Positions 32,561 through 43,310 of a stretch of 64,000 bases of DNA are shown in pieces. Where the stretch lies: contig CP099420.1 of NCBI GenBank assembly GCA_024114885.1, forward strand, positions 372,001-436,000. Reading direction: 5' to 3'. Position 1 is the stretch's first letter, and every line of letters begins with the position of its first letter. The notes under the pieces were generated by a model. The model was not told where the DNA came from. It saw only the letters and a program-made list of their open reading frames with translations, and ran no database searches. The position numbers and the translations under genes are program-made. This DNA is from Septoria linicola. Taxonomy: Eukaryota; Ascomycota; Dothideomycetes; Mycosphaerellales; Mycosphaerellaceae.

Positions 32561-35500
32561 TCACTGGCCGGTCAACCCCTCCAAATCCAAGATACCCCAA
32601 GCAGACTCCACACCCTGCTGTTCTTCTGTCTCCAGCTCGATCAGTCTCTTCTCAAGCTCGTCCAGGTTGCCTCTGCGTGCATGCGAGTCATCGACATCAG
32701 TCTGGAGACGATCGAGGAGAACTCCTGCACGTTAAGAAGAACCTTGAATAATCTTCGCCTCAAGCGTGTCCATCCTTTGCAATGTCACGAGGTCGTCCTT
32801 TAGTATTTGGAATTGTTCTTTCTGTTCTCGGGAAAGCTTGTCGCTACTCTTGATAATATCTTTGACCCATGCTCGAGCACTCTCCCCGTCGTCATCTTCC
32901 AGACGATATGTAAGATCTTGAGCCACAATGCAACGAGTTTGCTTCCAAGTTTCAGCAAGTTTTTTCGTTCTTCAACGGTCAACTCATCGAGTTCGGACTT
33001 TATCTTGGCATGGAGACTATCCGCACCGAGCCACCACTCATTCTCGATGTAGTAGCTCAGTCGCCCGAGATCCGTGTACTCCTCGAGCTCGATTAGAAGT
33101 TGTGCAAGACGCGCCAACTCCTGCTGACTGCTTTGAGATCAATACTCACTCCTCTCCCGCATGCGAACAGTGGAGATGTTGACGCTCGAGAGATCATGCG
33201 CTTTTATATGAGTCTCCAGGTCGACCAGCTGTTGCCGCCTCTTCTTCAACCGAGATCAAACGCTCTTCTAGCCCTCCCGGTCGTTCTTGCATCTCTTTTG
33301 ATACGTCGAGAGTGTTGGACTGTATGCCGTCAAACAGCTTTCTAGCAGCTTCCGTAGCTTCATCTTCGATGAAGTAGGATAGAAGCCGAAGCTGCAGCTG
33401 TGTATCAAGACATCCCTCACTCCACTGAGCCTCCAGAAGGTCTTTGTGACAGTCTCGAGCTTCTTTATGACCCCTGAGCCTCTCATACAAGGACTGGGCT
33501 TGGCCGAGCTGCTTTCCTTCAATGTAAAACTGAAGCAGCGCTAGCTCGTACCATACCCGTTCATGTAGAGCCCGTCCGCTTAGGAGTTGGACCGATTGCT
33601 CCATCACGGCAATCGAGGCGGCGAGCTTACCACTTGCACAATAAGCGAATGCAAGAGTAAACTGAGCATCAAGGAGAATCTCACGATTCAGTGGAAAAAC
33701 ATGCGCACACTTCCGAATCACGTCTTCCATGAGTTTTACCGTCGCGACAGTATCACCTCTGTTCTCGTACACCTTTCCCAGCGCCATCCGTATCCGGAGT
33801 AGATGCTCTTCTGCGGGGAACTGCATATGTAGCTGCGCCAGCCGCTCTGCTCCTACAAGCTGTCCACTGCATGCTTGTACATGTCCATCTCTCTGTACAC
33901 GTTTCCAAGTTTCATGTAGAGGGCGGAAAGCTGGGCGGTATCTGGCTCTGAGGCCTGCCTGGTAACATTTATGATGGACTTCAAGGAGCCTGCTGCCTTC
34001 TCAAATTGTCCCGTATCGACGTGTATGTCGACTATCTCGCCGCAGATCTTGCAGTACGTAGAGGAGTCCTGCGTCTGGATCGCGCGAGCTGTCGTCTCTA
34101 GTAGCTCAATTGCCATTTCTGGTCGACCAAATTTTTGGCACGCATCCAATATCACCGAGCGGACGAGAGTTATTGCTTAAGCCACTGATTCCATTGCGGT
34201 TGTCGAGCATGCTGACTATTTTCTCCGGTTCTCCACTGCTATGGTGGGTTAAAAGTAGCTCAGTGACACATTCTCTCCAGGTATACTCGCGCTTGTCTTC
34301 GTCAAGAGTCTCGTTGTTTTGTAAGAAGTTCACGATGTCTTGAAGTATAGTCTCGGTCTCCTCACAGCGGCAAAGTGCTCTCAAAATATCTGCTTCATCC
34401 AGCCGGCACCGCAAGAGCTCGAAGTGATCTGATGTGCGGTGATAGTAGTCCTGAAGTTGGTGGAGGATCTTTAGGCTCGGCTCATAAATCCTCTTCTGTC
34501 CGAGCGTTCGATGCCGCATGTTGCAAATCACCAATTCGTTGTCGCTGAGAAGGTGCTCTGTGGGAATGGTCTGCACGTGAAATCGTGTCTCAATCATCTG
34601 GAGCACTTCGTGGGAGCGATCACTGGACTTGATGTATAGACTCCACCAGAAGCAGCGAAGAATACTGCAGAGTTCCAAGGACGCGATGTATGTGGAAACG
34701 CGATCAGACCACATCTCAAAGCAATGTTCGAATTGCTCGCGAAATGATAATATCGGATCGTGATCCCCATGTTTCCCGTAGAAGCACAAGATCGCTGCAG
34801 CCGAGCTCCATGCCTTGAGGGCTTCATCCTGCGTCAGCCGCTGTCGAGACCATGAGTGCAATATTGAATGTAAGGTTATTGCCTTGGTTCTGGAATCGAA
34901 GAAGATCAAAGAGAGATCCTGAAGCCTGGCACGAGCTTTTCGAAACAGCGAAAGATCTTCAGGATTCGCCCAGGAGAATGCCAAAGCATGTTCGAAGTGG
35001 CTAGGAGCAAGCTTGGTGATGTCGTAGGCACTATCTTTCTGACTGTAAGTTGACTTCGTCAGCATCATTTTGATGCTTTTGGCCCCAGCTCCACGCTCCG
35101 GAGAATAGTCCTTCAGTCACGGCACTCCGATCCAGGAAAGCAAGGACAGAAAGTAATTCCAGCGCGCATTGATCGACAATGCAATCCTTGATGGCCAGCT
35201 CGTTGATAGACACTTCAAATGTTGTGAACACCGTACGATGGCGAGGTTCATTCTCCGTGAGGCGCTCAAACCAGAGCTCTTTCTGTGTGCTTGTCTTCTC
35301 GAGCTTTGCAGTATACTCCTCAATGGTGTATATGCTTTTGCTAAGAAAGGATGCAGCGACTGTAACGGTCAACGAATGGCAATCGAGCTGATCAGTAATA
35401 GCCTTCGCTGCTGAGTACCTTGGAGAGGTCATATCTTTAGCCACCTTGAGGTCACCCGTGAGTAGCTGTATCGCAGACTGCTCTACCAGACCATGAATCT

Positions 35501-36477
35501 CTGTGGTGAATGAGGCCGCGTACCTACTTCCGGTCTCGGCTTGCAATCTGGTCGTGATAATGATGGCACCGGTGTCGTTTCTGGGAAGATATGTCGCATA
35601 ATTAATCTCAAGTTTATCGCAGTTGTCCATAACTAGAAGCCACGGCCTCTTCTCGATCTTTAATTGATAGACGACTTGGCGAATAGGTTCGCTGTCGTTT
35701 GTGAGAACACAGCCGCACCGAGCTGCTATAGCTAGATACCCAGCATTCGCGCTCTCGACACTGCTGAAGTCGACCCAGAATATTCCCCAGTACCTATTGA
35801 ATGTAAGTAGCATTCCGTGTGCTTCCCACGAACTACTCACTTATCGTCATGCTATTCTAAGAATTGTAGCACGATCTCACTTTTGCCCACACCACCAATA
35901 CCGTGCAAGGCATAACGAGTGGACTGTCCATGAGCACGATCTTTCGGCGGCAGTAAGACATCCTTCATTCGAGAAAGAACGTCGACCCGACCGAGGAAAG
36001 AATGGTTGGGCGGTCTAGGCGGAAGAACTCGCGGCCTCGATTGCACTGGTAGTGCTGTGCTAGCATGCGTCAGCTGTAATAGTACCAATTTTCACCCACA
36101 TTGAGACGTTCCGGCCGAACGAAAAGGCAAGTTCAGATGTACTTTGTTACCAGCACGAGTATAACAGAACATCACTGATGGGTCATCTCACAGTCGGTGA
36201 TTGCGCCACTGTTCGTGCCAGAATTGATGACATGGCCGTTATGCTGTCTCGAATGCTCCCCAGATGTGATCTGATGAAATGATGTATGGGCTTGCGCTCC
36301 AGGTAGCTCAGACACGGAAAGCTGTGTGGTGTCCACAGGCTGTGTTGCAAACCTCGGTGGCAGTCCCATAGCCTGATCCTCGTGCGGGGCGGCGGATGCC
36401 GCTGCGCTATCCTCATGTCGCGGTGAATTAGCAGGCCTATGAGGCTTCTTGCCTCTGGCTCTGCGCCCCTTCGGCAT
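32561..36477 (-). pseudogene. Decayed NB-ARC/TPR NLR-like (STAND) gene
   Basis: Remnant of a fungal NLR, the class of NTPases behind heterokaryon incompatibility and innate-type recognition. The first exon (36477-36192, MPKGRRARGKKPH) holds a disordered region ending in a Gly/Asn motif. A 137-base intron (36191-36055, CTGAC branch) leads to PPRPPNHSFLGRVDVL and the P-loop HGIGGVGKSEIVLQFLE. A TAG at 35852-35854 interrupts the sequence that otherwise continues HDDKYWGIFWVDFSS across a small intron. Walker B is PWLLVMDNCDKL, and GAIIITTR follows. Winged-helix and TPR-like regions run from about 35100 to 33200, then charged coiled coil to a final TGA at 32561-32563. Further breaks: frame changes near 35050, 34175, 33853, 33235 and 32930, and stops at 33139-33141 and 32732-32734. 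Too many to be sequence errors. Confidence 0.85.
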
Positions 36478-36813
36478 TCTGGCAGCGTGATATCAGTAGT
36501 GACGTGTCTCCATGTAGACTGCTATCGTGGGCCCAGGGTCGAGGTTCAGGTCGAGAAGTCAGGTGCTTTTGATCGAGCTGCAAGCCACAACGGCAAGCAT
36601 CGATCAATCGGCCCCGACCAGCTGTGTACACAAAAGCATGGCTGTGGTCAGAATCGCGTGAAACATCAGGCATGTCAGACTGGTGTCTTGAATATTATCC
36701 TGGAGATGTTCTTCGCCTCATTATACATGTGCGTACCGCGCACCTTCTGTCGTAGGCGCTGGCGGCATCGAAACGTCAAGCGCATCCAGCGCAAAACTCT
36801 TGGTAGACATAAA
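36478..36813. other. Spacer between NLR and four-TM remnants
   Basis: Former upstream region of the NLR gene. No gene or clear site is seen. Confidence 0.4.
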
Positions 36814-37571
36814 TCATCGTCGCTCAACCCGCTTCCGCAATACCACGGCCACAATCGGCCCAGACAGAAGCAGCGCGACAACAAACGCAAGCCAATGACC
36901 CGCCACCTACACAACACATCAATCAGCATATCCCAACACTCACACCATCTTCCAGAAAGCACAACTCACCGCACACCCACAACTCATCCTCATACCCTCC
37001 CCCCGAAAAACACCAATATCCCTCATCTGACACGCCCAACTCTCATGCGTATACCAGCCCCTCGAAAACCCCCCTCTCCCTCCCTCTCTCCTCCACAGGC
37101 AAGCCCAGCTCCCACTTCGTACTCCTCCCCGTCATCACACTCGCCACGACGAAAACCACAAAATTCACCAACGCTCCAACACCCAGAGCACCAAGATATA
37201 TTCTCTCCCAAATCTCCTTGGAAAGTACAGTTCTACATACACCGATTCCCCAGCATACCGCAACAATTACACTTCCGACCCCGAATCCCGCAGCGATGAA
37301 TAGACCCCTCCTCGCTCCTTCTTCGAAGCTCAAGGGTAGACTCTCCACGGACTTTGAGTTGGGATTATAGATTGGCTTGTCCTGGTCGTTCCACTCCACA
37401 GGCGGCCAGGTTCGTGAGCGATGGGAGTTGATGAGGTCGTATTGGATTTGTGCTTGGAGGATGATTTGTGTCAAAAGACAATATGAGTACGCGGGAGAGG
37501 AGAATTATCAGGGAGATTTGGTAGATGGTCCTGTAGCCATGATGACTGGGTTTTGTTGTTGTTGCTCGCAT
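36814..37571 (-). pseudogene. Four-TM small membrane protein gene with two frameshifts
   Basis: Start MRATTTKPSHHGYR at 37571. The first hydrophobic segment is ISLIILLSRVLILSF. A one-base break in a T run near 37474 separates it from QAQIQYDLINSHRSRTWPPV. The second and third segments are GLFIAAGFGVGSVIVAVCWG and YLGALGVGALVNFVVFVVAS. A second one-base break in a G run near 37077 separates VEERGRE from FSRGWYTHESWACQMRD. A 63-base intron (36969-36907, GTGAGT donor, GTAG acceptor) joins the fourth segment HWLAFVVALLLSGPIVAVVL and a basic end before the stop at 36814. No family name is assigned. Both lesions are in homopolymers, so sequence error is possible; it lies next to the clearly decayed NLR. 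Confidence 0.55.
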
Positions 37572-38438
37572 GGTCGGATGTATCGTTCCCGACTGGAATT
37601 CAAATGGGTTGATCGAGCGGAGAGCAATGCGCGAGAGTTGTCATCCACGGGATGTAAGAATCGCGGGTGTATAAGTGGAAGTCTCCATATGCGGCACAGC
37701 CTGAAGTTCATGCCAAGCAAATGCCCAGGGCGCGTACATAGCCGCGAAACATGGACAACGGCGTTTCGAGATCGTTTGTCTCGTTCGCGAAACCTTCAGA
37801 GGAGTATCGGCTGCGCTGGAAGTTGCTGTCGGAGTAAAGCGATCTGGGCGGCGTTTATGATCAGCGCTGTCAAGCATTTTCGAACTGGATTGCTTCGTGA
37901 TGAGCTTGTACTGCCCCAATCTGGTCAGTCCAGTACCTACACCCAATTCATCAGTACCACCCAACACAAACCCCACCCCACCTACCTCACCCTCAAGCCC
38001 TGTACTCAGCCCCATGAACAAACATTTCTTTGACACAAAATATCGACAGTTATAGTTGTAGTTGTAGTACTCACGCGCTTCCCCTTCCCAGTGCAACCCC
38101 AGCCTCCCGCTCCTCCCCATCCCACCTTGCCTCCCTCGCAAAGCCAGACAATCTGCCGAAGCTTTTGCCTTGATATGTACCACATGTAGCAATCTCCTCT
38201 ACCACTTCAACCTCCATCACTACTTCAGTCACTCCGCTCAAAAATCAAATTTCCATCCACAATCGTGACTCCTTTTGAACGCCTGCGCAAGAGTGTCGGG
38301 TATATCAGAAAGAGCAAAAGAAATATCAGCCATGTATGCACATCTCTCCCTGCGACTCGGGCCTCTCCCGGTATTTGTCGAGCGCAGGGGAAGGGAGTCT
38401 CTTGATCGGTCGTGCTCCAAATGTCGAGACACTGTCAT
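37572..38438. other. Intergenic region between four-TM remnant and RHO3
   Basis: A minus frame of 183 codons (37641-38192) and a plus frame of 218 codons (37377-38033) overlap each other; neither has a recognisable motif. No gene is called. Confidence 0.4.
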
Positions 38439-39295
38439 TTACATGACGTTGCAGCTCTTACCCGACTTGTCGCCCTTGACGTTCTTGACTTGTAGTGCAA
38501 CACGAGCAGCTTCCGTAAAAGCCTCGTTGACACCGCGGTTCTTCATCGCGGAGCATTCTGTATGCCATGTTAGCATTTCCTTTCTCACAGCACTTCGTCC
38601 TTGAAGCGCATCACAAGTGTACTCACCCAAGTATCGCAACGCCTTGATCTTCTCCGCAACAGCGAGTCCAGCCTTATAGTCGATCAGCTCCTTCTTTCCC
38701 TCTCTCCCACCAGTCGCCCCGGCATTCTCATCATCCTCGTCTTTCTGCTCGCGCAAATCGCACTTGAGCGCAACAAGAACTAGTTTCACTCCAGGGCAAT
38801 TATCCGCAATCTCGCCGACCCATTTACTTTCTACGTTTTCGAGGGAGTCGGGCGAGTCGACGCTGAAGCACAGCATGATGGCGTGCGTGTCATCGTAGGA
38901 GAGAGATCGCAGTCGGTCGAATTCTTCTTGCCCGGCGGTGTCCCAGAGGGAGAGTTCGACGTGGACGTTGTCGATGAAGATGTCGTGGACGTAGTTTTCG
39001 AAGACGGTGGGTTCGCTACGAGGAAGAAGCGCATGTCGTTAGCGATCTTTCCCTACTATGCGCGCGTGCTGAGAGGAACGTACTATACTGTTGGGAAGTA
39101 TCCTCTCGTAAACACATTGAGCAGTGAAGTCTTTCCGCATGCACCATCGCCTCTGTTGCGCAGTTCATGTCAGCATACCATTCTTCTGTTCTGCGCGACT
39201 CCGCTATGCGCAGGAGTTCGCGCAGCTTCCGACAAGTTGACATACAGCAGCACCAGCTTGCGCTGCACCGTCTTAGTTCCTCCACACAACGGCAT
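38439..39295 (-). CDS. RHO3: RHO3-type small GTPase
   Basis: Rho-family GTPase of 208 residues, the fungal Rho3 type that acts in polarised exocytosis and actin organisation at hyphal tips. Four exons on the minus strand: 39295-39246, 39152-39084, 39015-38627, 38557-38439; introns 93, 68 and 69 bases. The rebuilt protein has the P-loop GDGACGKTSLLNVF, the effector loop FPTVYEPTVFENYVHDIF, the switch II motif WDTAGQEEFDRLRSLSYDD, KCDL for guanine specificity, the ECSAMKNRGV segment and the C-terminal CaaX box CNVM for prenylation. Between KCDLRE and LIDYKAG there is an acidic/Gly-rich insert (residues ~135-155), a position where fungal Rho3 proteins vary. The third intron is 69 bases with no stop in frame, so retention would add 23 residues. 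Confidence 0.93.
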
Positions 39296-40510
39296 CCTGT
39301 CAGCGCGATCCGGGTATCGTGTCTCGTTTCGTGTCGTATGTCTGTTTCGTGTTCGCCTCCCTCAGAAAGTAAGGACTCGGGACGTGCTGCCTATCTTTCT
39401 TCCGTCGCTCGTCGTTGTTAATCTCCCAATGTCTCTCACGATGCGGCTAGCCCGTAGAACACCCGCCAATAGCTTGCTTCGGCTCGATTGCGCTGCTGAA
39501 TTGCTGGTGGTGTGAGATTGGTGTGTATATATCCTTGGATGATCAGATATCGTTGTCCGGAAGCCTGTATATACCGTACAACAATGTACAACGTGGTGTC
39601 GCAGTGAGAGCCTCGTCTTTTTCCGGAGCACAAGAAGTTGGAGGATGCGCTGGCTGGTTGTGCACTCGAATGACCCGACGGCCGTCAACCAGGTTTGGCA
39701 GGTCCGCTCGCGCCTAAAATGAAAATAGTGGCATGCTGGCAGGTACACCTTCCTTTTTCCCTCCAGCTCTCTTCGACTCGTCAATTTTCTCGACCACTTC
39801 ACGGCGAATATAATGAATCCCCAGACAGAAACAGAAAGACGCAAGTCCTCTACACCATCCACAGCCCAAAGACTATCTTATGATCAACATAAACTTATAA
39901 ACTTCCCATCACGCAACCTTCCTCCATCGCTCACGACCAATTCCCCGAGCACGCACGCGCCCCAAACTTAGAAAGGCGGACTTGGATCGCCGGGCCGCTG
40001 TTCTGGATTTCTGGAGAAGCTCTAGCAGCAGCTGACAAGAATCCGCTCGAGCTATGCTATTGGTCGGAAATGTGCGTGTTATATAGTTTCTATGCAAGCC
40101 GAATGTAGGCCTTGCTGGATTCTGCAGGTGGACGAGGAGGCTGTGTGAGACTCTAGACAGTGCGAGTGATCTGGACTAATTGAGAGAGTCTGGTGGTAGG
40201 TGATTTGGGAGGGTCTGGAGAAATGACACTGAAAGCTGCACTGACGTTTTGTTTCGCTTTGCCAACCAAGCCGCCGGACATGAAGCCGGAGCGGAAGTGA
40301 AAAGGTAAGGCAGTGGCGCAGTGGTGCCGAGTCAGTGGTGAAGTCCATCTCGTTGATGAGAGTATGAGAGCCGCATTTTCCACAAGTACTAGACATGTGA
40401 AGGCAGAGCTATGGATTTCTGTCATGGTATCGTGACGCTATCAATTCCGAAGTATGTGTGGTGGTTTATATTGTGATCGGGCAGGCATCTGCAACTTCTG
40501 AACGCCTTAC
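39296..40510. other. Intergenic region between RHO3 and CWC25
   Basis: Upstream region of RHO3 on one side and 3' end of CWC25 on the other. Frames up to 166 codons (39362-39862 minus) show no recognisable content. CT/AG-rich tracts are consistent with promoter sequence. Confidence 0.4.
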
Positions 40511-41788
40511 TCAATCATCACTCCTCCGCCCAGACCCACCCAATCTTCTCCCCAGATCCACATTCTCGGCATCGCGTCTGACATTGCTAATGAACTTGCC
40601 GCGCTCAGACCGCTTCCGATCATCTTCTTCGCGTTGCCGGGCCTCTCTCTCTTCCAGCTCTGTGAGACGAGTCTTGCGGTCAGATTCCAGATCTGTAGCG
40701 TTCGACTGCATGGCCGCAAGTTTGCGAGCACGTTCGGCTTCTTCCTCCGCATCATTCTTCGCTTTGTCCTCCGGCGGTGAGCGATATGGCTTATCATTAC
40801 GAGATCGTGAATATGATGGTGGCGGCCTCCTACGTTCATCACGTTGAGGACGTTCTTCTCGTCGCTGATATGGTGAGCGTGATCGTGACTTTGAGCGAGA
40901 CCTTGAGTCGGAACGTCGTGGGCTGGGGTATGATCGTCGTCGGTCCTTGCGGTCCTCGTCATCTGTCCTTCGTGGCGGCGAGCGTGACCGCGAAGCACTG
41001 TAGTCGCGGCTTCTGTGTGATTTCGATCGGCGGTCGTGTCTCCCACGATCATCCCTTCTCCTCGAGTGAGGTGATCTTGAACGAGTCCTAGACCTGGAGT
41101 CGTCCCGCCGATGTCGATGCGAGCGATGTCTGTGCGATCTCCTTTCGTCGTCGTGGTCATCACTGTGTCTTCGTCGCTTGCTCCTGTGCCCATCATCGTC
41201 CTCATCTCGATGCCTATGCCTGTGACTGCGATGCCTGTGTTTTCTCTCCTTGCTTCTGCTACCTTCATCCTCATCTTCCTTCCCAGCAGCCTTCATCAGC
41301 ATCTTCCGCCTCACAGGATCGCTCATCATGGCCTCATATGCCGCCTGTTCCTGCTTCTTGATCGCCAGCATAGGGTCGCTCGCGACTTTGCTCATGATAT
41401 CCCTCGCGCTGCCGCCCTTACCCTCTGCGATCGCCCCCACCTCAGGCGCATCCTTCCTAATCGCATCATTTCCGCTCTTCACAAGTCCGTCCAGTCGTCG
41501 CTTTCCGAGCAAGTAGCCTTCCATTTCCTCCGTCACACCGCCAACACCTGGTCCGCCAGTGCCAGGTCCATTGTACATCCAATCGACCTTGTCGACTCGC
41601 TTCTTGCCACCAGCAGCTTCTTGCAATCGTTCAAGTTCCTGGATCGCGCGCTCCTCGGCTCGCTCCTTCAACACTTGATCGGTTTTCTTGCGCTCTTCCA
41701 GGGCTTTGAGTTCTTCATTGTACACCCGGCGCTGGTTGGTCATCAACGCTGGATGCCATGACTTCTTCAAGTTGAGATCGCCACCCAT
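40511..41788 (-). CDS. CWC25: CWC25-like pre-mRNA splicing factor
   Basis: Spliceosomal protein of 425 residues matching Cwc25, which joins the activated spliceosome and promotes the first splicing step. The start at 41788 gives the family's MGGDLNLKKSWHPALM beginning; the frame is open 25 codons further upstream without conserved sequence. Next come the conserved YNEELKALEERKKTDQVLKE helix and VDKVDWMYNGPG. The middle (residues ~190-340) is a long RS/RH/RD-rich domain of arginine-serine, arginine-histidine and arginine-aspartate repeats typical of splicing factors. The end is a charged helix and a basic tail with GRRLGGSGRRSDD. Intronless. It lies head-to-tail with the Vps62-like gene on the same strand, with no functional link. 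Confidence 0.93.
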   Translation of the reverse strand: MGGDLNLKKSWHPALMTNQRRVYNEELKALEERKKTDQVLKERAEERAIQELERLQEAAGGKKRVDKVDWMYNGPGTGGPGVGGVTEEMEGYLLGKRRLDGLVKSGNDAIRKDAPEVGAIAEGKGGSARDIMSKVASDPMLAIKKQEQAAYEAMMSDPVRRKMLMKAAGKEDEDEGSRSKERKHRHRSHRHRHRDEDDDGHRSKRRRHSDDHDDERRSHRHRSHRHRRDDSRSRTRSRSPHSRRRDDRGRHDRRSKSHRSRDYSASRSRSPPRRTDDEDRKDRRRSYPSPRRSDSRSRSKSRSRSPYQRREERPQRDERRRPPPSYSRSRNDKPYRSPPEDKAKNDAEEEAERARKLAAMQSNATDLESDRKTRLTELEEREARQREEDDRKRSERGKFISNVRRDAENVDLGRRLGGSGRRSDD

Positions 41789-42239
41789 GTTGGCGGTGTT
41801 GTTGCGAAAGTTGTGGGTGTTGTGGTGATGTTGTGGTGGGATGAGTGAGCAGTTTCGTGGCAAGGAAAGTGCTGGCTTATCAGCCGGATCTAGCCGCCGC
41901 TAAGCCTGATCGCAGCTTCCTCAGTGAGAGACATTCTATCTCTCACTTCTACATTGACCAGACGTAAGTCAGTCCTGCAACGCAGGCATAACGCTTAAAT
42001 CCTATCTCGTAGCGCGTGTCGTATCGATCTGCGTTGGTATCCTGCACGAAGCCTCAAGTACATCCGCCGTTTAGAACAGCAGACCAGCCAAAGTGAGCTA
42101 TCTTGCATGACCCTATCTAGTAAAAAAAGGCAGTCTTCACAGTATACGCTTGCTCGAAACAGATCCGATATCTTGTCTATGTTAAATCTCTTATACACAC
42201 CTAGCACAAGCAGCCGGACGTTTGCCGTTGCTGAGATGG
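41789..42239. other. Spacer between CWC25 and the Vps62-like gene
   Basis: Upstream region of CWC25 and 3' end of the next gene. No gene is seen. Confidence 0.45.
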
Positions 42240-43310
42240 CTACATCCCTCTACGCTCCGTTTCCTTCACGTCTCGTGGCAACAATATCGGCAAAATCTCA
42301 CACTCCTTCCCACCAGGACAAATCTCCTTCCTACCCAAATCTTTATCAACCGGCCCTGTAGGTCCACCCGTATACTTACACAACACATCAATTCCCAAGA
42401 AGCACTCTTGCCTCTCATCACTTTCCGGGAATTTGTCGTCTCCCCACTTGCCCAAGAAGTACAACCAGTTCACCGGTGCATCGCCATAAGCTGTAAACTT
42501 TCCACTTGCTACGTCGAACGAGTAGTAGTATGCTGCAAGGGTAGGATCCCACATCGCGCCTGCATCGGTGTGATCTTCGATGGGCCCGGCGGGGAGGTTG
42601 ACTCCAGGGATAGTGTGGTCATGGGCGCCTGGCGTTGCGTAGTCGGCGTGCGTTCCGTTGGCACTGTATGTTACTGGTCTTCCAGTATCTTTGTACTTCT
42701 CTGTGGCTTCGTAGGAGAAAGCTTGTCCGCCCGAGTGCTGAGAGTACCAGATCTGACTTGGAACGCCATTCTGGAATCTGATGGCGTTGTGCTCCCAATC
42801 GCCGACATGGTTGCCGATGTTGAGGCGTTTGTCGATGTAGTCTCCGCCGTAGTCGAAAGCGTAGAAGTACATGTAGAAGGCATCAAGTATTCCGGATCCT
42901 TTGTCGACTGTGATTATGGCTGCAGAGATAGCGTTTTCGGTCTGACCTTGGGCATTCGGTGTTACGCCGTAGAGGTATTGAGGTCTTGGATCAGTGGTTG
43001 GATCGAGGGTGGAGGTAAGGTAGATATCTCTGCCATCGTTGGAGTTCGAGATACTGTTGAGCTGGTCTAGGTTGTCGAGGGTCAGAGCATCTGGGACTCC
43101 GGACGAGACGGCTGTGAGATTGATATAAGGTCTGGTGTTGGCGACTTGAGCAGCGACATCTGAAGGCTTGTAATTCTCCCCAGAGAATAGGTACACTATT
43201 GGTGCGAATTGTGTGACGAAGGCCGGAACGCCAGCTGGAACATCACTTTGTCTGCTGCTGAGAGGTACAGCAACCGTCGAGCCTATAATGGATAGAGTAA
43301 GAAAGAACAT
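42240..43310 (-). CDS. Secreted Vps62-like (DUF946) protein
   Basis: Protein of 356 residues with a short signal peptide (FFLTLSIIGSTVAVPLSSR) and a Vps62/DUF946 domain over nearly its whole length. Typical motifs are QFAPIVYLFSGENYKPSDV at the start, then FYAFDYGG, GNHVGDWEHNAIRF, WYSQHSGGQAFSYE, HADYATPGAHDH and the closing DRGAMWDP-like segment read here as DAGAMWDPTLAAYYYSFD. Six or so cysteines lie near the C-terminus (ECFLGIDVLCKY, CPGGKECEIL). Yeast Vps62 affects vacuolar sorting, but fungal secreted members have no settled role. Intronless. A TATAAG-like element lies about 65 bases upstream on the minus strand. Confidence 0.88.
   Translation of the reverse strand: MFFLTLSIIGSTVAVPLSSRQSDVPAGVPAFVTQFAPIVYLFSGENYKPSDVAAQVANTRPYINLTAVSSGVPDALTLDNLDQLNSISNSNDGRDIYLTSTLDPTTDPRPQYLYGVTPNAQGQTENAISAAIITVDKGSGILDAFYMYFYAFDYGGDYIDKRLNIGNHVGDWEHNAIRFQNGVPSQIWYSQHSGGQAFSYEATEKYKDTGRPVTYSANGTHADYATPGAHDHTIPGVNLPAGPIEDHTDAGAMWDPTLAAYYYSFDVASGKFTAYGDAPVNWLYFLGKWGDDKFPESDERQECFLGIDVLCKYTGGPTGPVDKDLGRKEICPGGKECEILPILLPRDVKETERRGM

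Noticed and set aside
32714..33160. Very short introns (18-30 bases) that might remove the stops in the NLR tail
   Set aside because: They are below any workable intron length seen elsewhere in the window, and would not repair the other frame changes.
20416..37571. A biosynthetic or functional gene cluster around the OPT transporter
   Set aside because: The neighbours share no pathway, and many are broken. No backbone synthase (PKS, NRPS, terpene) or pathway regulator was seen.
37377..38192. Overlapping plus (218 codons) and minus (183 codons) frames
   Set aside because: The plus frame is antisense to the four-TM remnant at its start, and neither frame has motifs.
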